Below, piece after piece: positions 50,297 through 58,534 of a stretch of 64,000 bases of DNA (positions are counted from its first letter, which is position 1; each line of letters opens with the position of its first letter). Position numbers and translations under genes: made by a program. The notes beneath the pieces are model-generated. The model was not told where the DNA came from, ran no database searches, and was given only the letters and a program-made list of their open reading frames with translations. The DNA comes from Pseudomonas triclosanedens (GTDB lineage: Bacteria; Pseudomonadota; Gammaproteobacteria; Pseudomonadales; Pseudomonadaceae), in the NCBI RefSeq assembly GCF_026686735.1, contig NZ_CP113432.1, positions 2,345,001-2,409,000 of the forward strand. The letters are read 5' to 3'.

Positions 50297-51106
50297 GTGG
50301 CGATCGGCCGTTTCACTTCGCCGCCCTGCCATCGACCTGGCATACACGCCGTCGAGGCCGTGAGCGAGCACAGCTTTCCCCGGCATTCCCACGATCAGTA
50401 CGGCATCGGCCTGATCGACCGGGGCGCACAACGCTCGCTCAGTGGGCGCGGGATGGTCGAGGCGGGTGCAGGCTGGACCATCAGCGTGAACCCCGGCGAA
50501 CTGCATGACGGCACGCCCATTGGCGAGCAACCGCGCGCATGGCGGATGCTTTACTTCGCGCCTGACCTCCTGGCCGCGGCGCTGCACGAAGCCGGCGACC
50601 GTGGGGAGCGCCATCCGTCCCTGGCTTCGCCGGCGCTGCTCGACCCACGCGCCGAGGCGGCGTTCGAGCGGCTGTATGGCAGCCTGACGCTCGCGAGGGG
50701 AAGTGCGGCGGCGCTCGCAGGCGAAGAGGCGCTGTTCGACCTGCTACGGATCGTGGGAGCCTGCGCACCGTTGGCCGCGAGCCTGCATACTGCTTCGGGT
50801 CTGGCGCGCGCCCGGGCGTTGATCGATGACGAGCCAGGCCAGGCGCTGACCCTGGCGCACCTCGCCGAGGCGGCGGAGCTCAGCCGCTTCCAGTTGCTGC
50901 GCGGGTTCAGCCGCGCCTACGGTCTGACGCCTCACGCCTACCTGTTGCAGCGCCGCCTGGAGCTGGCGCGCCGGTTGCTGGCCGAGGGTGGGACGCTGGC
51001 GGATGTCGCCTGTCGTTGCGGATTCGCCGATCAGAGCCACATGACCCGCCTGTTCCGCCGGCTCTACGGTCTTTCTCCGTACCGCTACGCCGTTTCGCTG
51101 CGCTGA
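50297..51106 (+). CDS. AraC-family transcriptional regulator (next to EamA exporter)
   Basis: A 269-residue regulator: N-terminal AraC_binding cupin (FPRHSHDQYGIGLIDRG), C-terminal double HTH (about 170-267: LAHLAEAAELSRFQLLRGFS and LADVACRCGFADQSHMTRLF, ending GLSPYRY). The start is GTG 50297 with GGAG 8 nt upstream; the open frame upstream has no resemblance. The EamA-type transporter gene follows by 74 bp in the same direction and is the likely target. Confidence 0.88.
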   Translation: MAIGRFTSPPCHRPGIHAVEAVSEHSFPRHSHDQYGIGLIDRGAQRSLSGRGMVEAGAGWTISVNPGELHDGTPIGEQPRAWRMLYFAPDLLAAALHEAGDRGERHPSLASPALLDPRAEAAFERLYGSLTLARGSAAALAGEEALFDLLRIVGACAPLAASLHTASGLARARALIDDEPGQALTLAHLAEAAELSRFQLLRGFSRAYGLTPHAYLLQRRLELARRLLAEGGTLADVACRCGFADQSHMTRLFRRLYGLSPYRYAVSLR

Positions 51107-51180
51107 CTGCAATTTCCTTCAAGAAGCCGATGGCTGTCGGCTGATGCACTGGCGGCTCGTCATTCACGGAGCCGCTGCCC

Positions 51181-52059
51181 ATGTCGTCCAAGCTGTACCC
51201 CTATAGCTGTCTCGCGCTGGCCATGATCCTGGTCGGTAGTACCGTCACTGCCAGCAAGGTGATCGCCGACGGTCTCTCGCCCTTCGTCGCCAGCGCGCTG
51301 CGCCTGGCCTTTGCGCTACCGCTGTTTCTTGGCCTGATGTACTGGCGCGGGCTTTCTTGGCCGCGGCCGGGGTGGCGTGACGGCATGCTGCTGGTGGCCC
51401 AGGCCGCGGCTGGCAGCGTGGGCTACACGGTGTTGCTGATCGAGGGCCTGCGGCTCACCTCGGCTTCTTCCGCCGGGGTGATCATGGGGCTGCTGCCGGT
51501 GGTGGCGGCGCTGTTTTCCCTGGTCGTGCTGCGCGAGCGTCCATCCTGGCGGTTGCTGGCAGCGCTGGGGCTGGCGACCTCCGGCGTGCTGCTGGTGACG
51601 ACCGCTGCAGGCGATGGTACCGGTTCGTGGCTGGGTAACCTTCTGGTGCTGGGGGCGGTCGCCAGCGAGGCGTTGTTCATTCTGTTGAACAAGGCGCTGC
51701 GGCGGCCGGTGGAGCCGCTGGTACTGTCGACCCTGATGTGCGCCATCGGCCTGTTGCTGACGGCCATCCCGGCTTTCTTCGAGCCGGCACTGCGCTTCGG
51801 TGCGGCAAGCCTCGCTGTGCTGTACTACGCCATCGTTCCGACAGTGGGCGGCTATCTGTTGTGGTACGCGGGGGCGGCGCGGGTCAGCGCCAGCGAGGCG
51901 TCGCTGTTCACCGCGCTGGTGCCGGTGAGTGCGCTGTTGTTCGCCGTGCTGCTGCTGGGCGAGCGCGTGGGCGCCGCTCAACTGGTCGGGGTGGCCTGCG
52001 TGCTCGCGTCGATGGCCAGCCTCTGGCTGCCGCTGTCGCCGTCGCGGCGGAAGGCATAG
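51181..52059 (+). CDS. EamA/DMT-family exporter (RhaT/YdcZ-like)
   Basis: A 292-residue protein with ten predicted TM helices in two EamA repeats (about 8-140 and 150-282). The first repeat includes GSTVTASKVIADGLSPFVAS and GLRLTSASSAGVIMGLLPVV; the second ALVPVSALLFAVLLLGERVG. Family members export amino acids and metabolites. CGGAG precedes the ATG. Its 3' end overlaps the convergent monooxygenase gene by 82 bp. Confidence 0.9.
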   Translation: MSSKLYPYSCLALAMILVGSTVTASKVIADGLSPFVASALRLAFALPLFLGLMYWRGLSWPRPGWRDGMLLVAQAAAGSVGYTVLLIEGLRLTSASSAGVIMGLLPVVAALFSLVVLRERPSWRLLAALGLATSGVLLVTTAAGDGTGSWLGNLLVLGAVASEALFILLNKALRRPVEPLVLSTLMCAIGLLLTAIPAFFEPALRFGAASLAVLYYAIVPTVGGYLLWYAGAARVSASEASLFTALVPVSALLFAVLLLGERVGAAQLVGVACVLASMASLWLPLSPSRRKA

Positions 52060-52355
52060 GCCCGCTCGACGCGGCTCACCCGCACATCGAAGGCGTCGTA
52101 CCATTCCTGGCGCCCGCGCTGCCGAGCCTGGCGGTGTTCGAATTGCGCGCGCCAGGCGGCGATTGCCGTTTCGTCGCGCCAGTAGGACACGGTGATGCCA
52201 AGGCCGTCCGCGCCGCGCGCCGATTCGACGCCGAGGAAGCCGTCCTGCCGGGCCGCCAGTTCCAGCATGCGCTCGGCGGTGTCGGCGTAGCCGCTGTCGA
52301 TTTCGCTGCGGCGGGAGGTGAAGATCACAGCGTAATAGGGTGGTTGCGGGGTCAT
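51978..52355 (-). CDS. Antibiotic-biosynthesis-monooxygenase (ABM) domain protein
   Basis: A 125-residue protein with an ABM dimeric alpha/beta-barrel domain: YYAVIFTSRRSEIDSGYADTAERMLELAARQDGFLG in the first half, GITVSYWRDETAIAAW and HRQARQRGRQEWYDAFDVRV in the second. Relatives include heme- or quinone-type oxygenases and YqjZ-like proteins; the reaction is unknown. AAGGAG lies 7 nt upstream, and ATGA overlaps the stop of the GATase-like gene, so the two are cotranslated. Confidence 0.85.
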   Translation of the reverse strand: MTPQPPYYAVIFTSRRSEIDSGYADTAERMLELAARQDGFLGVESARGADGLGITVSYWRDETAIAAWRAQFEHRQARQRGRQEWYDAFDVRVSRVERAYAFRRDGDSGSQRLAIDASTQATPTS

Positions 52356-53086
52356 GCCGGGCTCCTTGTGGTGTTCGCCGCGTGACGGAAAGCGGCGCAG
52401 AGGAAGGCTTCCGCCAGCGGCACGGAGATACCGGCCAGGGCCTTGCGTTCAGGTTGGAAGAGGGTGGCGATGAAGAACGGATGGTCGCTGGCCTCCAGCG
52501 CCCGGATGCTGCCATCCTCCCCGTGCGCGGTGGCGTGCAGGCCGCCGCCGAAGAGTTGCGCCTGGTACCTGGGGTTGACCCCGTAGTTGCAGCGGTAGCC
52601 TTCGCGGATGCCCGGCATGCCGTAGATCGCCGCCAGCCGCGAGCCGGGGCGCAGGCGGATGTTCTCGCTGACTTCCACCAGCGAGCAGGGCAGCGCCTCG
52701 ATCACTGGCCGGGTGGCTTGTGGGTCCAGTTCGCCGTGGGCTGCGTCGCTCCAGCCAAGATGGTTGCGCGCGCGCTCGAGCAATGCATGCTGGAAGCCCG
52801 CACAGGTGCCCAGGTAGGGCACGCCGCGGGTGCGCGCGTAGCTGATGGCGCGCAGTGCGCCTTCGGTATCGCGGTATGGGCCGCCGGGCGTGCACCAGAA
52901 GCCGGAGTAGTTCTCCAGGGGCAGGCCGTCGGCCAGGCGCTGCGTGTCCAGCCAATCGACGCGCAAGGTGCCGGAGTGCGGCAGCAGGGATTGCTGCAAG
53001 GCCAGGGGAATCGCCCAGTGGGCCAGCACTCGACTGTCGCGGTCGCCGATCAGGCCGATTCGTAGAACCTTGCGTCGCCGTCCCAT
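52352..53086 (-). CDS. CTP-synthase-C-terminus-related GATase-like protein
   Basis: A 244-residue class-I glutamine-amidotransferase-like protein without the synthase domain. The nucleophile elbow reads YLGTCAGFQ (Cys95). The usual HPE of the triad reads FQPE, so the catalytic His is Gln while Glu remains; true glutaminase action is doubtful. I recall this group being annotated as CTP synthase C-terminal region-related (seleno)protein, where some members have Sec; here it is Cys. ATG 53086 has GGGGAAG 6 nt upstream. It is cotranscribed with the ABM gene and divergent from a LysR gene. Confidence 0.85.
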   Translation of the reverse strand: MGRRRKVLRIGLIGDRDSRVLAHWAIPLALQQSLLPHSGTLRVDWLDTQRLADGLPLENYSGFWCTPGGPYRDTEGALRAISYARTRGVPYLGTCAGFQHALLERARNHLGWSDAAHGELDPQATRPVIEALPCSLVEVSENIRLRPGSRLAAIYGMPGIREGYRCNYGVNPRYQAQLFGGGLHATAHGEDGSIRALEASDHPFFIATLFQPERKALAGISVPLAEAFLCAAFRHAANTTRSPA

Positions 53087-53143
53087 GCTTGCTTCCCCCG
53101 TTGCGCTGGTGCCCATTGGCGTGTCGATGGTGGCAATTTATAG

Positions 53144-53178
53144 TTGCGCAGACGCAATCGAAATGGGCGGTTGCGCAA
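53144..53178. promoter_or_regulatory. Paired TTGCG palindromes between divergent genes
   Basis: TTGCGCAGACGCAA (53144-53157) and TTGCGCAA (53171-53178) are two perfect inverted repeats with the same TTGCG...CGCAA ends, centres 24 bp apart, in the 107-bp gap between the LysR gene and its divergent operon. This fits a two-site LysR operator. Confidence 0.55.
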
Positions 53179-53193
53179 TCCGGGAATGCACCT

Positions 53194-54066
53194 ATGCAAT
53201 ATCGCCTTGAGTACGCCGACCTCGCCCTGGTGCTGGCACTGGTTCGCGGCGGCAGCCTGGCCCGCGCGGCGGAGCTGCTGGATGTGGATGTCTCCACGGT
53301 GTTCCGCGCCGTGCGCCGCCTGGAGAAGGCGCTGGGCACGGCGCTGTTCGAGAAGGGCCGCAACGGCTACCTGCCGACCGCTACCGCCCAGCGCCTGCTC
53401 GGCCAGGCGGAGCTGGCCGAGCAGGCGCTGGAAGCCGCGCGGCTCGGCCTGGAGCAGGGCCACGACGTGCTCAGCGGCACCGTGCGCCTGACCTGTTCGG
53501 ACACCGTGCTGCAGGGCCTGCTGCTGCCGGCCTTGGCCCGTTTCATGAAACGCTACCCGGCACTCAACCTGGAACTCACCACTTCCAACGCCTTCGCCAA
53601 CCTCAGCCGCCGCGACGCCGACATCGCCCTGCGCCTGACCAGTGCGCCGCCCGAGCACCTGGTCGGGCGCAACCTGGGGGACGTCCACTACGTGCTCTGC
53701 GCGCACCGCGACTATCTCGCCGAGCAGGGCGGACGACCCTGGCAGGACATGAGCTGGATCGCCCCGGACGAGTTCCTGCCCGACCATTCCAGCGTCGCCT
53801 GGCGCCGGCAGGCGTATCCGGCGGTGATCCCCGCGTACCGCTGCAACAGCATGCTCTCGGTGCTCGATCTGTGCCGCGCCGGGCTTGGGCTGGCGGCATT
53901 GCCTGCGTTCCTGCTGCGTCCCGGCGATGGCTTGCAGGTGCTGGGGGGAGAGTTGCCCGGCTGCAGCACCAACCTCTGGCTGCTCACTCGCCCGGACTGC
54001 CGTGCGTTGCGCGCCGTGGTGACGCTGTTCGAGGAACTGGCCGGCAGCATCCGCCTGCCTGACTGA
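53194..54066 (+). CDS. LysR-family transcriptional regulator
   Basis: A 290-residue LTTR: N-terminal HTH (ADLALVLALVRGGSLARAAELLDVDVSTVFRAVRRLEKALG, about 8-48), and the LysR_substrate domain from about 92 (SGTVRLTCSDTVLQGLLLPAL). ATG 53194 gives the family start; the Shine-Dalgarno sequence is weak. It is divergent from the GATase-like/ABM operon and probably controls it through the TTGCG palindromes between them. Confidence 0.88.
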   Translation: MQYRLEYADLALVLALVRGGSLARAAELLDVDVSTVFRAVRRLEKALGTALFEKGRNGYLPTATAQRLLGQAELAEQALEAARLGLEQGHDVLSGTVRLTCSDTVLQGLLLPALARFMKRYPALNLELTTSNAFANLSRRDADIALRLTSAPPEHLVGRNLGDVHYVLCAHRDYLAEQGGRPWQDMSWIAPDEFLPDHSSVAWRRQAYPAVIPAYRCNSMLSVLDLCRAGLGLAALPAFLLRPGDGLQVLGGELPGCSTNLWLLTRPDCRALRAVVTLFEELAGSIRLPD

Positions 54067-54072
54067 AACGGC

Positions 54073-54095
54073 AGGCCCCGCGCGAAGCGGGGCCT
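54073..54095. terminator. Hairpin between convergent genes
   Basis: AGGCCCCGC and GCGGGGCCT form a perfect 9-bp stem around GCGAA, directly after the LysR stop and 7 bp before the end of the convergent gene. T tracts are poor. Confidence 0.5.
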
Positions 54096-54102
54096 GGAGT
54101 GG

Positions 54103-54447
54103 TCACCAGTGGTGGTAATGGCCGGGCGGGCCGTAGTAGGCCGGCGGACCGTAGTAGCGCGGCGCGTAATAGCGCGGGCTGTAGTAGCGCGGTGGCGGGA
54201 CCACCACCACCGGCCGGTAGACCGGATAGGGCTGGTAGTACACCGGTGGCGGGGGCGGGTAGTAGGCCGCCGGAGGGGGCGGCGCGTAGTAGGGCGCCGG
54301 GGCCGATCCGGCGACGATAGCGCCCCCGACCACGGCGCCGACTACCGCGCCGATGGCGGCGGCATCGCTGTTGCTGTTGGCCGATGCCTGTCCGGCGAGG
54401 GCCAGGCAACCGCAGAGGACGGCGAACTGGGGGAGACGGCGAAGCAT
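54103..54447 (-). CDS. Exported glycine-zipper, Pro/Tyr-rich small protein
   Basis: A 114-residue protein: signal peptide (MLRRLPQFAVLCGCLALAGQ then ASA), a glycine-zipper segment GAVVGAVVGGAIVAG (about 34-48), then a low-complexity tail of PPPP and YY blocks with repeated RYYxPRYY units, ending PGHYHHW. Glycine zippers insert into or pack on membranes; the Pro/Tyr tail suggests a surface or wall-associated role. AGGAGGTG lies 7 nt before ATG 54447. Function is unknown. Confidence 0.82.
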   Translation of the reverse strand: MLRRLPQFAVLCGCLALAGQASANSNSDAAAIGAVVGAVVGGAIVAGSAPAPYYAPPPPAAYYPPPPPVYYQPYPVYRPVVVVPPPRYYSPRYYAPRYYGPPAYYGPPGHYHHW

Positions 54448-54660
54448 GATGCACCTCCTGGAGAGCCCGACGTGGGGTCCGTATCCATGAGACATCCGCC
54501 CGGGCGGGAAACGTAACGGCGGCAGTGTAAATGTTGTGTAAAAGGCCAGCTGTGGCTCTGTGCCGGCTCTTCCGTGCATCAGGTTGCAATACTTGGCCGC
54601 CCCGGCGGCACGGTCATGCTGGTAAGGTTGCGCTCTTTCACGCAATCAGGGAGACCTTCA

Positions 54661-54999
54661 ATGCCCTCGAACCCCATGTCCTGGAACCGCACACTGCTGT
54701 CGATCTTCGCCGTTGCCGCGCTGGCCGGGTGCAGCTCGAAGGACTCCTCGTCCGATACCGCCCCACAGGCTGCGCAGACTCCGCCCGCGCTGTCCGGCGC
54801 CTGCAATGCCAAGGCCGTGCAGTCGCTGATCGGCAAGGCCATCACCCCGACGCTGGCCGAAGAGGCCCGCCGCGATGCCGGCGCCAGCGTTTCCCGCGTA
54901 CTGCGCCCGCACGAGCCGGTGACGATGGAGTACAACTCGCAGCGCCTGAACATCGATGTCGACGATCGGGGCGTGGTTCACCAGGTTTCCTGTGGCTGA
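54661..54999 (+). CDS. I78-family peptidase-inhibitor lipoprotein
   Basis: A 112-residue lipoprotein: signal with lipobox LAGC (Cys about residue 24), a Ser/Asp/Pro/Ala-rich linker, then an I78 inhibitor domain from about 48 (CNAKAVQSLIGKAITPTLAE, ARRDAGASVSRVLRPHEPVT, LNIDVDDRGVVHQVSCG). Two Cys of the domain probably pair. I78 proteins inhibit serine proteases. GGGAGA lies 7 nt before ATG 54661; ATG 54676 is an alternative. A strong terminator follows. Confidence 0.85.
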   Translation: MPSNPMSWNRTLLSIFAVAALAGCSSKDSSSDTAPQAAQTPPALSGACNAKAVQSLIGKAITPTLAEEARRDAGASVSRVLRPHEPVTMEYNSQRLNIDVDDRGVVHQVSCG

Positions 55000-55018
55000 G
55001 TTCGTCCCTGTGCCATGA

Positions 55019-55047
55019 AAAAGCCCCGCCAAGCGGGGTTTTTTTTC
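55019..55047 (+). terminator. Intrinsic terminator after the I78 gene
   Basis: CCCCGC and GCGGGG form a stem around CAA and are followed by eight T. It is preceded by an A run, so it can also serve the convergent gene at 55057. Confidence 0.9.
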
Positions 55048-55056
55048 GTGCGCCGG

Positions 55057-55314
55057 TCAACGGTTGGCCGGCTTGTGGATCACCCGCAGCGCCTGGGTGG
55101 TCTGGTTGACGCACTCCTTGTAGTCGCCGGCCTTCTTGGCTTCCTCGGCTTTGGCGATGTAGTCGTGGACGACGTTCACTTTCACCCCGGTGGCGTTCTG
55201 GCTGGCGGTCGCCATGAAGTCGTTCAGGGTCTGCAGGTTGCTATCGCACAGTGCGCTGTCGGCAAAGGCCGGTACGGAAAACACTGCGGCGAGCAGCAGA
55301 GCGTACTTTTTCAT
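55057..55314 (-). CDS. Small exported hypothetical protein
   Basis: An 85-residue protein with a signal peptide (MKKYALLLAAVFSVPAFA) and a short helical mature part with two Cys (SALCDSNLQ and YKECVNQ) that may form a disulfide. It is not recognised further. AGGAG lies 6 nt before the ATG. Its upstream region (about 55350-55385) is AT-rich for this genome and contains the palindrome TTAGCTTGCTAA at 55360-55371, likely part of its promoter. Confidence 0.78.
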   Translation of the reverse strand: MKKYALLLAAVFSVPAFADSALCDSNLQTLNDFMATASQNATGVKVNVVHDYIAKAEEAKKAGDYKECVNQTTQALRVIHKPANR

Positions 55315-55450
55315 TCGGGTTCTCCTGATGTTTGCGTCTCGAAGAAGTTCGAAATTAAGTTAGCTTGCTAATTATCGACAAGCGTTTTCACGACGAATTC
55401 ACTGTAATTCTGATGTCCATCAGGAAAGAGCGGATCTATCGCGTCACTCG

Positions 55451-56374
55451 TCAGATCGCCGAAAATCGCTGCTCCAGGCCGCTGTTGCGGAAGTGATCGG
55501 CGACGTAGTCGACGAACGCGCGGGTCTTGGCCGGCAGCAGTTTCTGTGCCGTGAAGTAGATGGACGTGTTGCCGGCATTGACGTACCACTCCGGCAGCAC
55601 CCGCACCAGCCGGCCATCGTCCAGGTACGGCAGGGCGTGCTGCATGCTCACCAGGGTGATGCCAAGCCCCATGAGGGCGGCGGAGCAGGCTGCCTCCGGG
55701 TCGCTCAGGGTCATGCGTTCCTTCAGGGCGATGGGAGCCTGCGCGTGCTGACGGTTGACCAACGGCCAGGGACGCACGCGGCCGGTCTGCGGTGAACGGA
55801 TGCGGATGCCGTCGTGGCTGGGCAGGTCGCTGGGGTAGCGGATCGGCGGATGTGTGTCGAGATAGTCCCGGGAGGCCAGCAGCACCAGGTGCGCCGGCGA
55901 GAGCTTGCGCGCCACCACGCCCGGCGGCAGCTCGAATCCTCCGCCGATGGCCGCATCGAAGCCTTCACTGATCAGGTCCACCTGGCGGTTGTCGAAGTGC
56001 CAGTCCGGGCGGATCGCCGGGTAGCGTTCGAGGAAGTCCGGCAGCAGCGGCAGGATGTAGTCGCGGCCGAACACCAGCCCCATGCTGACCTTGAGTACGC
56101 CGCTGGGCTGGCCATCGGCGCTGGCCAGGTTGGCGATGGCGCTCTGCAGGCTTGCCAGGCTGCCGCTGGCTTCGTCCAGGAAGCGCTCGCCGGACTCGGT
56201 CAGCTTTAGGCTGCGCGTGCTGCGCTGGAACAGGCGCACGCCAAGGTTGTTTTCCAGCCGCGCCACATTCTTGCTCACTGCCGCCGGCGTCAGCCCCAAT
56301 CGCCGGGCGGCTGCGGCAAAGCTGCCGGCTTCGGCGCTGCGCACGAAGCATTCGATACTGATCAGGCTTTCCAT
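55451..56374 (-). CDS. LysR-family transcriptional regulator (divergent from SDR)
   Basis: A 307-residue LTTR of the CrgA/DhmR-like group: HTH at the N-terminus (SFAAAARRLGLTPAAVSKNVARLENNLGVRLF), substrate domain from about 88 (VLKVSMGLVFGRDYILPLLP), and the PSHDGIRIRSP and LMGLGITLVS blocks. ATG 56374 (MESLISIECF) fits the family; ATG 56392 would add six residues. It is divergent from a short-chain dehydrogenase gene and probably regulates it. Confidence 0.9.
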   Translation of the reverse strand: MESLISIECFVRSAEAGSFAAAARRLGLTPAAVSKNVARLENNLGVRLFQRSTRSLKLTESGERFLDEASGSLASLQSAIANLASADGQPSGVLKVSMGLVFGRDYILPLLPDFLERYPAIRPDWHFDNRQVDLISEGFDAAIGGGFELPPGVVARKLSPAHLVLLASRDYLDTHPPIRYPSDLPSHDGIRIRSPQTGRVRPWPLVNRQHAQAPIALKERMTLSDPEAACSAALMGLGITLVSMQHALPYLDDGRLVRVLPEWYVNAGNTSIYFTAQKLLPAKTRAFVDYVADHFRNSGLEQRFSAI

Positions 56375-56394
56375 GAATGGGATTCCAGACATTT

Positions 56395-56420
56395 GGTAAC
56401 GACTGAATATAGCGATTACC
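56395..56420. promoter_or_regulatory. Inverted repeat in the LysR-SDR gap
   Basis: GGTAA and TTACC face each other across 16 bp. It spans the LysR start region and lies 73-98 bp upstream of the SDR ATG, a common spot for an LTTR binding site. The arms are short. Confidence 0.35.
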
Positions 56421-56492
56421 GGCTACTGCGGAAGTAGTCTGGGGAGGAGACTGGCCTCGTCGAACTTCTCCCACTCACTACCGGAGTCCCAC

Positions 56493-57242
56493 ATGAGCAC
56501 TATCCAATCCCTCAGCGGCAAGGTCGCCTTCGTCCAGGGCGGTTCCCGCGGCATCGGTGCCGCTATCGTGCAGCGCCTGACCAGCGAAGGCGCCGCAGTT
56601 GCCTTCACCTACGTCAGTTCGGCGCAGAAGGCCGAAGACCTCGCCGCCAGCATCGAGGCTGCCGGCGGGCGCGCCCTGGCGATCAATGCCGACAGCTCCG
56701 ACGCGGCGTCCGTCCAGGCTGCCATCGATAGCGCCGCGCAGCGCTTCGGCCGGATCGACATCCTGGTGAACAACGCCGGCGTGCTGGCCATCGCCCCGGT
56801 GGAGGAGTTCAGCCTGGAAGACTTCGATCGCACCCTGGCGGTGAACGTGCGCAGCGTCTTCGTGGGCGCCCAGGCCGCCGCCCGGCACATGGGCGAGGGC
56901 GGCCGGATCATCACCATCGGCAGCACCAATGCCGATCGCATGCCCTTCGGCGGCGGCGCCGTCTACGCCATGAGCAAGTCGGCCATCGTCGGCCTGACCC
57001 GTGGCCTCGCCCGCGATCTCGGTCCGCGCGGCATCACGGTGAACAACGTGCAGCCAGGCCCGGTGGATACCGACATGAACCCGGCTGACAGCGACTTCGC
57101 AGAATCGCTGATGGGCCTTATGGCGGTCGGCCGTTATGGCCGTGCGGAGGAAGTCGCCGCTTTCGTCGCCTACCTGGCGGGCCCGGAAGCCGGCTATATC
57201 ACCGGCGCCAGCCTGACCATCGACGGCGGTTTCGCAGCCTGA
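56493..57242 (+). CDS. Short-chain dehydrogenase/reductase
   Basis: A 249-residue classical SDR: NAD(P) motif GGSRGIG (16-22), NNAG (93-96), catalytic Ser144, Tyr158 and Lys162 (VYAMSK), then PGPVDTDM. This is the FabG-like type; relatives reduce 3-oxo compounds, but the substrate is unknown. CGGAG precedes the ATG. Divergent LysR regulator 118 bp upstream. Confidence 0.92.
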   Translation: MSTIQSLSGKVAFVQGGSRGIGAAIVQRLTSEGAAVAFTYVSSAQKAEDLAASIEAAGGRALAINADSSDAASVQAAIDSAAQRFGRIDILVNNAGVLAIAPVEEFSLEDFDRTLAVNVRSVFVGAQAAARHMGEGGRIITIGSTNADRMPFGGGAVYAMSKSAIVGLTRGLARDLGPRGITVNNVQPGPVDTDMNPADSDFAESLMGLMAVGRYGRAEEVAAFVAYLAGPEAGYITGASLTIDGGFAA

Positions 57243-57271
57243 TTGGCGGCGGGGCGGCAAGCAGCGTTGAA

Positions 57272-57315
57272 AAATGCCCTGGGCGCGGAGTTTGCTCTCC
57301 GCGCCCAGGGCATTT
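57272..57315. terminator. 19-bp perfect hairpin after the SDR gene
   Basis: Arms at 57272-57290 and 57297-57315 are fully complementary (AAATGCCCTGGGCGCGGAG and its complement) with loop TTTGCT. It lies 30 bp beyond the SDR stop and 56 bp beyond the end of the convergent FUSC gene, so it can end both transcripts. Confidence 0.75.
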
Positions 57316-57370
57316 CCATTCGCGGTTCAAGCTCCGGGGGCGCCGCCGTGCTCTGTTCCGGCCCCTGCAG

Positions 57371-58459
57371 TCAGGCTCTATCCCTGCTCTGGATGTTCCA
57401 GTGTCTGGCCGTTGCGGCGAGCTTCTCCGAGAGCATTTCCACCTGCTCATAGAGGCGCAGGGTCAGCCAGTAAAAGCCCTGTTTCTCGAAGGAATCGGTG
57501 AGGTTGTGCGGCCTGGGCGGCAGGCTTTCCAGGCCCTGGCGGGCCTGTACCAGCTTGCTGGTGCGGCTGAATTTCAGCGCATGGGCCGATTGCAGCAGCA
57601 GGCGGCCGATCAGCTGCCGATGGGCGTCCAGGCTCTCCGGCACCGGTTCGATTTCCCCGGCCTCGGCGGCGAACTGGCGCGAGGCGATCAGCGATTCCAG
57701 AGTGCCCATCACCGCGCGGTGAATGCGCTGGATGATCTCCAGGTCGCGCAGCGGCATCCCGGTTTCCCGCGCCACCGGCCCCAGGTGGGCGCGGGCGGCC
57801 ACCAGGCGGTGGTCGAGTTCTTCCAGTTGCCGGGCGAAGTGCTCGGCGCTGAAATCGTGATTCGACGACAACTGCCCATACATCTGCGCGCAGGCCCGCA
57901 GGTTGTCCGATAGGAGGTAGCGCCACACGTAGACCGCCCGCAACGGATAGATCTGCGAGAACAGCAGGGCCACCGCCACGCCGATCAGCACGTTGGCCGA
58001 GCGCCACAGGCCCTCGGTGAAGCCGGTCTCACCAGGCCCCGCGACGATGCACAGGGTGATCCCGGCGAGCAAGGCGACGTAGCCGGGGCGGCGTATCGCA
58101 TAGAACGCCGAGGCCGCGCCGAGTACCGACATCAGCGTGTAGGTGATGGCCAGCGAGCGGGTATGGTCGTAGACGGCGATCACGCACAGACCCAGCGCCG
58201 CGCCGACCAACGTGCCCAGCACCCGCTCGTAGGATTTGCCGCGAATGGTGCCCTGGTGCACCAGCCCGCCCATCACCACCAGCACCGTTACCGACGCCCA
58301 CAGGCCGTGGGGAAGACTGAGCGCGCTGGTCAGCAGCATCGAGGCGAGCAGCGCCAGGCCGACACGGATGCAGTGGATCCAGGCGGCGTAGCGGTAGCGG
58401 GTGTAGGGGTTGGCCAGGCGGCGGAACGGCAGGGTGAGGATCGACGGGTGGTTCGCCAA
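57371..58459 (-). CDS. FUSC-family membrane protein (aromatic-acid exporter-like)
   Basis: A protein of about 362 residues: an N-terminal block of five or six TM helices (about 25-185, with LPHGLWASVTVLVVMGGLVHQGTI and GTLVGAALGL, the FUSC signature) and a long cytosolic helical C-terminal part. Relatives include AaeB and YccS; the C-terminal half is shorter than in AaeB. The listed start is TTG 58459 with CAGGAG about 9 nt upstream, giving the typical short polar N-terminus before TM1. ATG 58525 would add 22 residues of low-complexity sequence and has no Shine-Dalgarno sequence. Confidence 0.82.
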   Translation of the reverse strand: MANHPSILTLPFRRLANPYTRYRYAAWIHCIRVGLALLASMLLTSALSLPHGLWASVTVLVVMGGLVHQGTIRGKSYERVLGTLVGAALGLCVIAVYDHTRSLAITYTLMSVLGAASAFYAIRRPGYVALLAGITLCIVAGPGETGFTEGLWRSANVLIGVAVALLFSQIYPLRAVYVWRYLLSDNLRACAQMYGQLSSNHDFSAEHFARQLEELDHRLVAARAHLGPVARETGMPLRDLEIIQRIHRAVMGTLESLIASRQFAAEAGEIEPVPESLDAHRQLIGRLLLQSAHALKFSRTSKLVQARQGLESLPPRPHNLTDSFEKQGFYWLTLRLYEQVEMLSEKLAATARHWNIQSRDRA

Positions 58460-58534
58460 GGGAAACGGCTCCTGTGCGGGCGGCGGCGCTGCTGCAAGGT
58501 TAGCCGTTCCCCGGGCGGGAGGCATGGCGGCGGG

